From positions 16,927,856 through 16,991,855 of the forward strand of contig NC_060884.1 of assembly GCF_014805685.1 (NCBI RefSeq): a stretch of 64,000 nucleotides of DNA, read 5' to 3'. Shown here piece after piece: positions 9,748-23,032 of the stretch; the first letter of the stretch is position 1; each line of letters opens with the position of its first letter. The notes under the pieces are model-generated. The model had not been told where the DNA came from, searched no databases, and saw only the letters and a list, made by a program, of their open reading frames with translations. The position numbers were made by a program, and so were the translations under genes. The DNA comes from Silurus meridionalis (Eukaryota; Chordata; Actinopteri; Siluriformes; Siluridae).

Positions 9748-11880
9748 CAAGTCAAGTCAAGTTTATTTCTATAGTGCTTTTCACAACAGACATTGACTCA
9801 AAGCAGCTTTACAGAATTTACAAGTTAAGGTGAGCTAAATGTAACCACCTTAGCTAAATGTCTACCACCTTTAGTGGACGTTGCTATTCTAGGAACTACT
9901 AGAAGTCCGGGGTTTTGAGATCTCAAGGAGCTTGACAGATTGTAGCATGTTAGAAGACTGGAAAGATACATGAGAGCCAAACCATTTAGGGCTTTGTAGG
10001 TAAGTAGCAGTAGTTTGTAGTCGATTTAAAATTTAACAGGAAGCCAGTGTAGGGATGATAATATTGCGGTTATATGGTCATATTTTCTTGATCTTGTGAG
10101 AACTCCTCTGGCTACTGCATTCTGGAGTAACTGAAGCTTGTTTATTAAGGATGCAGGACAACCACCCAGTCTGGAAGTCATGAATGCATGAATGAGCTTC
10201 TCTGCATCAGATATAGACAAAACGTTTATTAGCATAGCAATATTTCTAAGGTGGAAGAAGGCTGTTTTTGTAATATGTTTGATATTCAAAAGACAAGTTG
10301 CTATCTAAAATAAGTCCCAGGTCTTTTACTGTTGACATAATAGTTACAGTACATCCTTCTAAATGCAGGTTGAAATGCTGGAGCTTCTGTATACTGGCCG
10401 ATGAGCAAAATCTCTGTCTTATCAGAATTGAATAATAGAAAGTTATGAGTCATCCAATCTTTTAATTCTTTAACACACTCAGTTATCCGAGCCAATTGAG
10501 CTGAATCGTCTGGTTTTGATGAGATATATAGCTGGGTATTGTCAGCATAACAGTGGAAGCTAATTCCATGCCTTCTAATCAAATTTCCTAAGGAAAGCAT
10601 GTATGTTGTGAAAAGCAGGGGTCCTAGAACTGAACCTTGTGGCACCCCATAATTTACTTGCATTAACCTGGATAGCGCTCCATTTCAGTCTACAAAATGG
10701 TAACGATCAGACAGGTAGGATTTAAACCAGCTTAATGCCTGTCCCTGAATGCCGGTGTAATTTTGTAAGCAATCTACGAGAAGATCATAGCAAAACGAAC
10801 AGACATATGTAGCTTTGGTCTGAAGCTAAAAACAGGTCATTAGTGATTTCAAATAGAGCAGTTTCTGTGGTTTGATGGTGCCTAAAACCTGACTGAAACT
10901 CTTTAAAGATATTGTTCTCTTGTAAGTTGGAACATAACTGGGCAGACACAATCTTTTCTTAAATCTTAGACATAAATGTGGTATTTGAAATGGGTCTGTA
11001 ATTTAATGGTGTGTTTGGATCCAAATTAGGCTTCTTAATGAGGGGCTTGATAACTGCTAACTTGAGGGGTTTAGGGACTTGACCTAAAGATAGTTAGGAG
11101 TTAATAATATTCAGAAGAGGCTCACCAGCTGTATGTAACACTTCTTTCAGTAGTTTAGTTGGAATGGGATCTAACTGACATGTTGATTTAGCTTTGGTAA
11201 TAACATCATACAGCTCTTCCTGTCCTATATGTGTAAAGGAGTGTAGCAAATACTTTAATTTTTTTCAGTGAAGATATTCATAAAGTCCTCACTACTAAAC
11301 TGTGTTGGAACACATTTTTCAGATACCTGATTTGTTGTTAATTTAGCTACTGTACTAAAAAGAAAACTGGGATTGTTTTTGTTTAGCGCCTGTGTGTAGC
11401 TGAGCATACTGTCTTTATACGCAATTCTGAATACCTCCAATGTAGTTTTCCTCCATTTTCTTTCCAGATTACGGGCTGTTGAGTATGCATGAGTATGACA
11501 ATTATACTATGGTGCAGGAGTTTTTTCTTTAACCTTTTTTTAACCAGATGGGGGCAACCGTGTCTAATGTGCCGGTGAGGATAAGGTCTATGTGGTTAGC
11601 CATTTCATCAAGATTATTAGCATTTAGGTGTTTAGTGAGAAATTAAGATAAATCGCGCAGGTCTTTATGAATCTGTCCTTAGTGGTCGGAACAATAGTCC
11701 TACCGATCCGATAACGTGGTGAAACACGGCTAATATGCTCTACCGGTAGTGTATACAATATGAGGTAATGGTCTGTGATGTCATCACTCTGAGGTTAAAT
11801 TTCTATGTCTGCTCCGTGGAATATTATTAAGTCTAGTGTGTGTGATTAAAACGATATATATTACTTATCTGGGAAATGTC
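9748..11880 (-). mobile_element. L2-type (Maui-like) LINE relic, minus strand
   Basis: Minus-strand frames carry reverse transcriptase pieces: GVPQGSVLGPLLF, then FHCYADNTQLYIS, then LLFNSDKTEILLIG at 10663-10301. Further upstream, at about 11.8 kb, is LIIFHGADIEI-like endonuclease coding. The catalytic YADD box reads YADN, and frames change several times, so the copy is dead. The 3' end at 9748-9830 is the widespread fish tail (AAGTCAAGTTTATTTCTATA followed by AAAGCAGCTTTACAGAA). Confidence 0.85.
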
Positions 11881-12354
11881 CAATTTTAACTGAAATAAGA
11901 TTATTTCTGGATCATGTGTATTTATTTCTTTGATTGATTTTACTACATAAGGAATAGTCAAGGCTTCTATAAAGTGGACTGTGTGTGTACTTGTAACTAT
12001 TTAATTTGTTGTATAAATGTTGTCATAGTTGTAATTTGCATGATGTCTTACTTTCAGTGAGATGGTGAGAAGCATCCTAGAGATGTTGTCTAATAGCACT
12101 GAAATGTTGAGCTTTGATATTATTCACATATTATAAATATCTATTAGAATTTGGCTGGTCAACCAGTGCAATATTTGAAATTCAATGTATATGTTTAATA
12201 ATATCTCTTGGCTATATAAATAAAAACAGCACAGGAACACTTTCAAAAATTATATTTTATACTTAGGAACACGTGCATTCCTGGTGTGATTTAATATGAT
12301 TAGTTGAAATTACAAGCTATATATTCCTCTTCCTTGATATCTTACAACCGTATA

Positions 12355-13327
12355 TCAGTGGTGGTCCATCAGGACCAGCAAGGCCTTCTCTGCTGGCCTA
12401 AACACTATCAGAAGCACTGACCTACATTTACAACCTAAATTCTAATATTTGTTACATTAAATTGTATACATTTGTTCTCAACAGTTTATTTTCTTCATTT
12501 CATAATGTTTCTCTTGCACTGCTTCCAGTACGTGTATGTGGATGTTAGATTTTTTGTCCAATCAGATTTTAGCCTCTATGTGCTGCCATGTCAATCTAAT
12601 CTGCCCAGGGCCTTCAGAATCAGTAGTGCTGGCCGGTGTACCTATATAAACTATATTAGCAATGGGTGTGTTTCTTTAACCAATTAGATTTCAAATTCCT
12701 CACAGGGCCCAGCATTTTTCCATCCTCGAATTGGTTGGTCAGAGGAAAACAGCCAAGTTTGACTAGCAAAACATGTCTGTAGCGATCTACACACATTAAT
12801 ACATCTGAGTTAGACTTTTTTACACCCACAATGGCTGACGGAGAAAGAGAAATTGATTTTGTCTGACATCAATTTTTAAGCCGGACTTTTCCAAATAGGT
12901 TAGACATCATGAGAAGAGGTCGGCCAACCCTTCTCTCAGCCCAGGAAAGGGTTTGTTCTCCACTTCCAGACCAGTGCCTATGAGCGGTACCACTGGCCTA
13001 CGGCCTCGGAGGAACGGTGCAAATTATGTGAGTATGCATTATGAGTAAAAACATCTGGTGAGTAGGTTGTATTTTATTTACATTTTTTAAGTTTTTGTCA
13101 TGTTATTACACAAATATTAATTCGAAACTGCTCCAGATGATGTAGGTGGCACAGTTGCAGTTGTAGTGTAGAGGTTTGGAGTTGTCTTATCTGGGTTTCT
13201 TGCTACAGTAAAATTATATTCACCCTCCATATGTGAAATGCCTAGTAATGGTGGTGTATTAAGAGGTGGATTAAGTCAGGAAAAATCCCCCTGAAGGGAC
13301 AGGTACCAAATGCATGGCCCACCACTG
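12355..13327. mobile_element. hAT-like non-autonomous element
   Basis: The block starts CAGTGGTGGTCC and ends with the near-reverse GGCCCACCACTG, giving imperfect terminal inverted repeats, and carries no transposase frame. The family call comes from the CAGTGGTGG ends; an 8-bp duplication was not clear. Confidence 0.5.
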
Positions 13328-13849
13328 TTTAAGATGTGTAATATAAACCTAATTTGACTATATCAGTCATGTGCTGGGGTAAATGATCAGAGTGGACATA
13401 GGATGCATTAGTTAATAGTAAAAAAGGATGCAATAGTAAGAAAGAAAATGCTAGGCCTTCCTTCATCTTCGCCAGTTGTGTGTCGTGCTAGGGGCGCTGG
13501 TACCCGGACAAACAGTGCCCCTTTGAGTGTACAAACACACACTGCAGTCAGTGGATTTAGATTATGTCCCTGCAAAACTGTTTACACCGTCATAGATTGG
13601 AAAAATGGAAAGTCTGATATCTAACATATAGTCTTTTTTTCCTATCAGATCATCAGATCTACACAATACAACTGCTGCTGGATTATTTATTTATTTTATT
13701 TACTTATTTATTCATTCATTAATTTAATCGCTTCCCTCTGTATTAGAGTAAAGTCCGGAAACGTCTAGACAAAATCTGATGGGGAACAAGGGAGGGGGAA
13801 AAAAAAAACTTTCCTCCCACCACGTGATCCCGTCCAATGTTTGTAAACA

Positions 13850-14660
13850 CGCGTCAGACACATGTGATTCTGTCGTGACGCTAGTGCAGCGGCAGCGTCG
13901 AGCCAATCGGAAGCTGGGGGAGTGTCGGGGGCGGGGCGTGTCTCCTGCGCCGTGGAAAAATCGACTGGGATCCTGCAATGATGCAAAAGGGCTCTGATTC
14001 AAGCGTGGAAGCGGTTCTGAAGTCCTCAGACTAAACAAACGGCGAACAAAACACTGGCAGAGGAGGACAAGGAGGAGGATGGAAATAGAAGAGTAAACAT
14101 AGTATAATCCGGCATTATATCCATCTGGCTGTACCAGGATCCGTCTCATTTCAGTAAGTACGTATCCCAGGTAATGTAGATTCTTGTTTGAGAAAGTATT
14201 TTGAAATAACTCCGTCACTGAATTAATATGTCAAAGCTTAGGTAAATTAGGAGGGTTGGGGATTTTTTGAGTCTTTATGTAACCAGATTTATATAATTCT
14301 ATTAATTAAAAATGAAATGAACAACACCACAGTCTATGTTAGATGCCTGATTATCGGTTGAAAGCGTGATTGCGAAACGTTCGCCTGAGCATTGTATCAG
14401 GCCTGCGTTCAGATATATTACTGCGTCATCAGGGGGACGGGGCAGTTGCGCCACAAGCGCGGAGACTCGGGAATTTTTACCTGCGCAAGAGACTCTGCTG
14501 CGTCCAGTTCAAGCCGCATTCTGCCTGCTACATCTTCAACTGCTACTCGTTCGAGCTGTACGTTTTGCACATTTCACTTGTAACTACTGCTGAGCACGCA
14601 AACACGTTACGCAGAGACACCTTTGGGACGCTCTGCTGCGTCACTATGACGAGGTAGGTT
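13850..14660 (+). promoter_or_regulatory. CpG-rich promoter-like block, candidate promoter of the miR-29b host transcript
   Basis: In an AT-rich background this block is rich in CpG and has a GC box (GGGGGCGGGGCG near 13927). Two good splice donors follow on the plus strand: TTTCA|GTAAGTACG at 14154 and GACGAG|GTAGGT at 14654, which could end alternative first exons. miR-29b lies about 3 kb downstream on the same strand and no other plus-strand gene starts here, so the primary miR-29 transcript is the likely product. The open frames across it are short and overlap on both strands and are not taken as coding. Confidence 0.5.
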
Positions 14661-16355
14661 TTTTCTTTTGTTTTGGTTTTTTTTGCACGATGCTGCTTTT
14701 TCCTTCTGAGCGCTTGCACTTGCTGGGTGCACACACTGGTTAGTATGGTAGCATGTTTTTGACAAAAGTCAGACGTCATAAGCACTACAATCACCTATTT
14801 CCATGTGGAGGAAAATGAGAAGGGGGTCAGGAGAAAAAGGATGCTGCGCAAAGAAATAGGGAGATGCGCAATAATGGTAGAAAGATGCGTTGCCAGATCG
14901 GGCTGTTTTACGCAACACTGGGGTTGTTTCTTCGTTGACGCAAAAAGAAGAACTTGCATAACCCTGGCATGACGGAGTGATTATTATTACAATGCACTGT
15001 GATTGTTCCGATGGGGAGGGGCGCCAATGCCACGCCCACCTGCAGTGCTTTCGGGAGTCCCAGTAGGTGCTTGGAATGTTATGATATGTTGATGTTGATG
15101 TCAGACTAATTTGGTATGTTTTAGTTCGGATCACATTCATAAATCCATAAAATAACAATAAAATTATATAATATGGAATATAATACAATAAAACCCATAT
15201 CCATAAATACACAGCATCCAACAGCACAATTACGTCTTTTAACATATTTTTTTATTTCAAATCTTACACACTGGAATACATATATATCAATATACATTTA
15301 TCATCAATTATGTCTAGGTTCTGTTTATAAGGCATATTAAGGTGTTGTTCAGTGTCTATAGCAAGGGCTTTCCAGCAGTTAGTGCGCACTTGCTTATAAG
15401 AAGTAAACAAGAGTGAAACGCAATGCAGCTTTTGTCCTCTGGGTGTCACTGTTGCCTTACAGTTAATGCGTTCCCACACCGAAAGGCGCAAATAAATGCA
15501 TTAGAATGCAAGAAGAGGAGGGTCCTTGTGGCGCACACCCCCATGATACAAAACATGATACTGTTTTCTAGAATCTGAGGATGAACGGACTTGTACTGCT
15601 TATAATGATAATTTTCTTAATTGTTTGCTTGGTTTTATTTTGATATGCCATTTTGAATATAATATAATATAATATAATAGCAAATCATATGTAATAGAAT
15701 ATAATGCAAATATATAATGTAAAGTAATAGAATATCCTATAATATTACTTGCAGTGACCCTAAGAAGAATATGTAATAAACTGGATACAGCACACAACAA
15801 CAACAATATAATAATAAAATTATTATCCTAAGTTTGTAAATCCGAATGACCAGACCAGCTTGTGTTAGTAACTGATGTAAGCTTTGTTAAACTGATTCTA
15901 CATCAATTAAATTAAAAATAAATCCAGTTACTATGAATGACGTAGTTTACATAATTTACCATATACTTTCACTAAAAGGAGAATGTAAAGAGGCAGAAAA
16001 CCCGAGTGAAACAGGGAGAGACCTTTGTTCAAGATTCCGTTCCCTAATCCCATTAAGGAAATTGCCAGCTATATTTACCACTCTGGCAGGCCTCTGTCAT
16101 TTCAAAGAAGCACAATTAGTTTCTCGCTGCTCAGTATCAGCCCTAGTCATTTCAACAAGCTCTTGTAATCAAGCACATGGTGTTGTACAACAGTGACAAA
16201 ACACTTCAGAAAACACAGTATGATTCTGACCCAGTTTTCGAGAGCCGTCTTGATATCTAGACCCCTTGATATCTAGTGCTTTTATATATAGAACAAAGCT
16301 TGCTAGGGTAATAATGAAATTTGTTAATGTAAGAAATATGCATGATAGACTTATA

Positions 16356-16391
<36 letters not shown>

Positions 16392-17529
16392 CGAGGGGGG
16401 GTGATTATATTTCATGCCAGTTGCATAATCACCTCTCCAAGTTTACATTTCAATAAATAAAAAATGATGAAGGATTTTAGGGTTCCATTATCTCAGGGGC
16501 TGAAATGTCAGTCATATTTAAAGACCTGAGCTATAAGAGGATTATCCATATAGCTGCGTTTTACACACAAACACACACATGGACAGACACAGGCAGTACA
16601 GGAACGGATTATAAATGCGTCCATACACTGATATTTTAACCCCCACACAACACTTCTGATGCAGAGAATCTTCTACTTTCATGAACGTGCTTCTCATGTG
16701 TTACAAAACAAGTAAACGATAAGGCCACATGTCTATTGTTTAAAATGATAAACTCTGCACTGTTTTCTGCAGTTCTGCATTACTGTACGGCAAAGCTCAA
16801 AGCTGCAGGCCTATCCCTTTAAGAATTGGTTCAGCATTACACAAGAGGTCAGGTGTACCAATGCAGCCACCCGAGAGCTAAATAGATCTACTGGGCAAGA
16901 AACCAGTAAAACTTGTAAACAAACAAATGTAACATTCCATCATATCTCTTGTCTAATACCTCTTGTCTAACAGCAGTCGGTTCTTTCTCGAAATTTATTG
17001 ATTCATTTTTTATTTTTTTACACAGAAAACTCTTCCACAGAAAACAGCAGACGTTCCAGAGAATTCTCTGCAAGTGCGCAGTTCCGGCATAACCATCCAG
17101 CCATTTAATATAAACAATGAAAATGGCTGTGTAAGCTCTAATACAGGGTTATGCCACAGAGATTTTCAGAGCTTATTAATGATATGCCTTTTAATTACAG
17201 TTTATGGACAATAAAACAAGCCAGACTTTTTTTTTCCTTCAGAATAGATCATATAATATCCATGGTGTTCTGAAAGTATTTCAAGGGTTATACCGTATTG
17301 CGCAATTGATAAATAATTGTGGGTGATAATGCATAAAAAATAATCCGATGTGCCATTCACAACCTTTTAATATTCCAAATGGTATCATATTATATTAAGC
17401 AGACAGGATGAAACATAACTGATCACGTATTGAGCATTTTACTTGTTGCTCTTATAACCTGCCATCTGTTTTCACAGTGATCGTGTTCTGCTCTGGGAGA
17501 AAGGTAATACAGCATGATTTGCTGAACCG
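14661..17529 (+). other. Presumed intron or body of the miR-29b primary transcript
   Basis: No coding gene was recognised. A TG/GA microsatellite lies at about 16353-16392. The sequence is otherwise unique-looking and AT-rich. The link to miR-29b is inferred from strand and position. Confidence 0.35.
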
Positions 17530-17615
17530 AGCTGCTTTGAGAAGCTGAATTCAGATGGTGCCATAGAGTGATTCCTAATATCTAGCACCATTTGAAATCA
17601 GTGTTCTCCAAGCTG
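17530..17615 (+). ncRNA. mir29b: miR-29b precursor hairpin
   Basis: The 3' arm at 17583-17605 starts TAGCACCATTTGAAATCAG, the miR-29b-3p sequence, with seed AGCACCA. The 5' arm at 17539-17563 pairs with it: GAGAA with TTCTC, and AGATGGTGC with the seed region, leaving one A-A mismatch, a few G-U pairs and a loop near 17566-17580. The lower stem extends through AGCT pairs at 17530-17533 and 17611-17614. miR-29 represses collagen and other matrix genes and DNA methyltransferases, among others. In mammals miR-29b-2 and miR-29c lie between CD46 and CD34, as here. No second miR-29 hairpin was found in the window. Confidence 0.97.
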
Positions 17616-17921
17616 TGTTATACATCCAGCCTAGTCAACTCCTCCAGGTGGAAGAGCGACAGGAAAAAATGCATTTGTTTTACTAGAGAGAAACATAAGT
17701 TTTTTTCATTTGCCTGTTTTCTTATTTGGTAAAATGACTGCAATGTGTATGTGTTTCTCAAATGTATGAATAAAGGAGATTGATTGTTTCCCAGTGTCAC
17801 TGTTATCTTGTCTTTGTGCAAAACCTAATTTAATCTTGAATGCAAATTATTTAAGGTTTAAATGTCAGTTCTTTTAAACTTTCTATTAGCTAAATGTATT
17901 CAGTCACACATCGAAATATAC

Positions 17922-17967
<46 letters not shown>

Positions 17968-18010
17968 TTGAACACAAGCAAAATATGAATTAAATGCTAC
18001 ACTATATATA

Positions 18011-18084
<74 letters not shown>

Positions 18085-19520
18085 CACATACTATGAAGAT
18101 GAAACTTAGATATATTTTAGAGTAGTCACTGTGCAACTTGTATAGCAGTACAGATTTATTCTTTGAAAATAACTCACCATGTAGCCATTATTGTCTAAAT
18201 AAATCTGGTATTAAAACAGTTAAAATTTGGTGCTTTGAGTACAATTATCTCATACTGACCACTGGATGTTCAACATGGCAACAAACTCTGAGGATTTCAG
18301 AATTCCAATATCAAACAAGATAGAATTAGTCATATAGAGGACAAACAGACATGAAAACATTCATGCTTTCAGGCGAAAGGACACAGTTTCTAGTTAACTG
18401 ATTGAAAGAGTAAAAATACCTTAAAAACCTCTACTTTTAATTGTGCAAAGGTTTGATACACCTAATTTCTTAGTTTCTCACTGAAGTATAACATTGTTTA
18501 TTTTATTAAGCCCTGCTCTGATTGCTGTGTGCAGGGTTGCATGCCAGATCAACACTGGAGCACATTCACTGTAGTCAAGTCACAGATGAACACTTTTTGT
18601 GATGTGGGAGAAAACTAGATTATGCAGAACTCTGTACAGATAAGAATAACTACAGATCCTGGTACTGTTACACACCAACCTGCTGCATCACCCTGCTGCC
18701 CTTTCCCGATATACTGTTTTTCCTGCACAGTAAACTCTGTGTCTACATCCATCACACATAAAATGAAATGATCAGAGTTCAGTGCTTGTAGGTTGTTGAG
18801 TAATCTTAGTATCACAGCAAGAACATTAATAAATGTCTTTGCACTGTCTATGTGCTTAGTATAATACTAAAGTATATTTGCAGTATAGTTCATTGACTGT
18901 AGATTGCCTTTCTATGCACAGTTTGTGTATTATTATTAGTAGTAGTAGTAGTAGTATTCACTCTTCAATGTTGATCATATTTGGTACAACTAGATGGCAG
19001 TATGTCACAACTCCTTGCACAGCCCATCTTGTAGCCTTAGCAACACGTATGCTTATAACAGCTTCTTACTTACACAGACTGCTCCAGTCAACATGTTTAA
19101 TCATATACTGGGTGTCTTTTATTGCCATTACTTGTCAGAGTCTTATCTTAGAAGAATGCTTATACTGGTCTGAGATTATATTGACTTTTCAATGCCAAAA
19201 TCAAGCATGCTGTTTACTCATTTAAGATATGATATACTTTATTCGTCCCACAGTGGGGACATTTCTGAAAAGTAGCAATGTAAAGTATTTATTTTACTTT
19301 ATTGATTAGTGAAGTATTTAGCAAAGTAAAAAAAAAAACAACAACAACAAAAAAAAAGGGTGTTGGTCTGCTCAGACATGTACAGGCAGCATAGCTCTAC
19401 TTTCTGCTCTTTGTGCTACCATTTGCACAGACCAGTTATTTGTAGTTCAACTCTTATGTGTGCTGCTGAGACTATGTTTAGTACTTGAGGGAAATCTGAG
19501 CAGCAACAGTACCAAATGAA
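17616..19520. other. Non-coding region after miR-29b
   Basis: Holds a GA microsatellite (about 17936-17963) and a long TA tract (about 18014-18080). No gene was recognised; part may belong to the miR-29b primary transcript. Confidence 0.5.
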
Positions 19521-19765
19521 AGCGTACACAGCAGTCAGCTGTAACATTAAAACCACCTGACTAATATTGTGGCACCAAAACAGCTCTTCAGCAATTTGTG
19601 CTTTAGTAGCTTTTGTGTGATTGAACCAGATGGGCTAGCCTTCATTCACTATGCACATTAATGAGCTTTGGGCACCTCTGACCATGTCACCTCTGACCCA
19701 GTTGTCTAGACATCTGATTTTGGCCCTTGTCACACAGAGCCTTAGGCTTCATCTGTCTGTTTTGA
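19521..19765 (-). mobile_element. Truncated Tc1/mariner-family fragment
   Basis: The piece begins CAGCTGTAACATTAAAACCACCTGAC-like (quoted in short: AACATTAAAACCACCTGAC) and goes on to antisense transposase-like text (GACCAGATGGGCTAGCC-like, GACCCAGTTGTCTAGAC). It is the same family as 23460-24373, with the middle missing. Confidence 0.6.
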
Positions 19766-19777
19766 TGTCGAGCTGAT

Positions 19778-19778
19778 G

Positions 19779-19836
<58 letters not shown>

Positions 19837-19837
19837 T

Positions 19838-19891
<54 letters not shown>
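19778..19891. repeat. (GT)n microsatellite, two long runs
   Basis: Two uninterrupted GT runs separated by a short ATTTAT break, together about 110 bp. The open frames across it are repeat artefacts. Confidence 0.95.
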
Positions 19892-19892
<1 letters not shown>

Positions 19893-22746
19893 TCTTGAAG
19901 GTTTTTAAGTAATTTAGAAGGGTTGGGCTATTTTGAAAGCATCGGTACAAACATTTTGAATGCAGAATCAACATTTAATACTAATACAAGCATATGACAA
20001 AGTAAGATAAACATTTCTTTAGACACTGACAAAGCTATTGTTATTCCTGCATCCTACCACAGGATATTTGAGGTCAACTTTAAAAGCTCAATGTGTCAGT
20101 GTCCGCTTTTCAACTTTCAGCAACCAAGCTATAAACATTCTACTAAGAGGCTGCGTATCTAAGTCAAAAGGCAAGAAGCAATCATTAGGTCATAAATGTC
20201 AAGCTGAGCCAATATAAAATGAGCTATAAAATACTCAGTTTTTTTTTACATAATTCCCGCAGTACAGACACAGCGGTATTTAGCTACTTATCAGGCCACC
20301 CTGTGAAGAACAAAGGCCCCATCGCCCAATGCCAAAAATGTGAGCTGCAGCTTTTTGTTCCCGCTACACTAATCACCACTTTTCATCAACAATCATAGTC
20401 TGTTGGTTGCCAGTTCCTGCTGGAGTTCTGCCATATCCTTCCATATTCTTCAATAATCTTTCTCAATCATAGGGAGAGGACAAATTCCTTCACACACAAT
20501 TGCTTGACAATAAAATGATCATAATAGCAACAAGTTCATATTGATTTACATTTTATTCAACTTTAGAACAAAGCCATGTTAAAATCATGTTTGTACACAT
20601 TAATGTGGATCACTCAGTACTGTAGTCCAGTTCTCCAAAATCCACAAGTTATTTTGTTTAAGCAATACTAAACTTAGGCACATATTTTCTATTAAATGTA
20701 TATGTTCATCAATTTATTTCCTCCAAGTGCTCTTATTAAATGTGACTGACTCACCTCAAGACAGATTTTAGCTCTCAAATCTAAACACTTCCAATTGGTT
20801 TCTCATCCCCCGTCCATGGCTCCAGGATAGGCTCCAGATCGTTCATGACCCTGATCAGGATGAAGTGTTTTCTGAAGATGAATGAACGAAGGCGCTCATC
20901 ACTTCCCATATATATCTTCATTGTTGTTTATCCGCTTAAGTGTCAGTAGCAGACATGTTCCCACAGAAAAGCAGAACTATTGCTTCCAAATGAACTCCAA
21001 ATAGCAACAGCATTAGAGTATATCCACATAATATTCTGTAACTAAAGGGAAAGTGGAAAAATAATTATAACCAAATGTTTATGCATTTAGTTGCTAGACA
21101 AATAGCAATTTCCACTTTCATGAATCCACAGTGCTTCTGAACATTTCACATTGTAACAAAACTGGAACTAGAATGCAAGACTACTTTACAAAAATGATGC
21201 TCTATACCAGTGCAAGGTGCCTTAATAACATTTTACAAACAAATAATAAACACGTGTGCTAGGAATAGATTCTTTTCTAAAAACAACTAAATGGGCTGCA
21301 GTATGAATCAGTGTTAAAGAGGTTTTTCACTATTATAATAATACAATATATTTAACCACATGGTGCACCATGAAGTGTTAAAGGCCCTTTCATTTTTAGC
21401 TAACTATTTCTAATTTCTTTCTTTATTTGTAAGCTTATTTATCATGTAACTAGGGTCAATTTATTGCATTAAGTTGACTTCTGTCTTGGCAGTCCTAGAT
21501 AAGATTTAAAAACACAATAAGTAGATCCGACAGTAGATCTTTTTTCTCCCAACTGTTTTACTTTTTTTTTTACATTTATTCTCATTTGTTTCCAGTTCCA
21601 GAATGGAACTTAGGGCTAAACATATATAACTGCTTATGTCTCTAAAACATCACATAGCCCTCCCTTTAAACTCCCACAGAGGTTTTCATCTCTGAGACGA
21701 TGTGTAGCAGGGGAATAATGGACTCCTGTGAGTATGAACAAATGAGAACATTTAAGCTCAGTTAACAGACACTTTCTATGTTTTTTTCCTGAAAGTGTGA
21801 AAGACAGACGAGAGAACTCCCACTGTGTATAACTGGAACAAATTAGATAATTTAATTACAATTTGCAATATCATGTAACCTGACTTTAGCATTAAACTGA
21901 ACAATGTAAGGATTTGTACATCACAATGTCAGAATCTTATCCCAATACAGTAAAGAAAAAAAGGATCATGCTAAAATTGCAACATAAAAAAGGTTTGGCT
22001 AAATAATTTTATTAAAAAATATATTTACAAGACATGACCATCAAAGTAGTTACAAAATCCATTAGCCACAGTGCATTTTTAAAGTGCTTATAAGGCATTG
22101 TATTAAATCTTTTGCTCTGACGTCTCTACTCTTACAGACTTAAAGTGTATTCTAGACTAAAAAAAACAGCATCTGAATGAGTTTTGCTTCTGACTTTCCT
22201 TGATATATGATTAATTTGGAAGCTTGACCAAGTTTATTGTTGTCTAGCCATCAATAATCACTGGCCTCCTCACAAAGCAGGCCTTTATTTCAGTGCAATT
22301 CAGTTTCTACATGAGGGACTAAATAAAAGATGTTCTGTGTCCATGTTTCAAGTGATTCACTTGTGAACAGGAGCACAGTGTGACATTAATTTTGACCTGT
22401 CTTAGGCTTGTAGTCTGGTCTGATACAAGAGAAAATAGAACCCTCTGAGTTCCCATTTCAGTTCTGAAGGAGTGTGCAAGGAGCTCCCAGCACTTAAATA
22501 GAATTTCAGAAAGAAATGTGTCACTGAACTCAAAGTTAGTTCAGTCTAAAAAAAATGTCTGATATTAAATACAGGGAATTCCCAGGAGACAGATTCAGAA
22601 CTGCAGCGTTCAGAAAAGGAAACAAAAATCAAACTTATACATAATATTATGTGCAAATAAAATATTTTGGTCTTCTTCATGAGGTAATACTGTACTCCTG
22701 AACAATTCAAAGATCAGAAGCAAATTTGCAGACAGGAACAGTGCGA
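19892..22746 (-). other. Region 3' of the complement-regulator gene
   Basis: No coding exon was seen. The part just below 22747 should be the 3'UTR of the minus-strand complement regulator. A short dispersed repeat tail (GACCCTGATCAGGATGAAG) lies at about 20790-20895. Confidence 0.45.
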
Positions 22747-23032
22747 TTACGGGCCCTGTGTTTGGGAGAAAGTAGAAAAGACAGTCATATTACTAAAGCA
22801 TAAAAAATTTCACCAGAGAACTAGAGAATTATACTAATAACATTAATTGAACTACTACAGGAGCCTAATTAGCTATGGCAAAACTCTAAACTAAAGAAAA
22901 TGTCAGAAAAAGAAAGGTGAAACTTGAGCTTCAGTAAGGTTGAAGATCTTAGTAGGTACCTTATACCGGAACTGGGGAGAAGTAGAGTAACTGTTTTCTT
23001 GCATCAATCCTTCTTTCATCCTCTTTTCTTCC
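22747..23032 (-). CDS. Complement regulator cytoplasmic-tail exons and stop
   Basis: Exon 23032-22960 (73 bp) encodes EEKRMKEGLMQENSYSTSP and FRYK. Exon 22755-22747 gives GP and TAA. The tail has two tyrosines that could be signalling or sorting sites. If the last intron is retained the protein would instead end VPTKIFNLTEAQ... at 22903. Confidence 0.68.

Noticed and set aside
13724..14218. 164-codon minus-strand frame over the CpG block
   Set aside because: No recognisable domain, overlaps several other chance frames, and lies in a GC-rich promoter-like stretch where long frames are common.
14366..14657. Three overlapping plus-strand frames in the CpG block
   Set aside because: Mutually overlapping, no domain; better explained as a non-coding first exon region.
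17890..18087. Tyr-Ile repeat frames at TA tracts (also 30714-30994, 47105-47293, 53910-54273)
   Set aside because: Translation of TA microsatellites.
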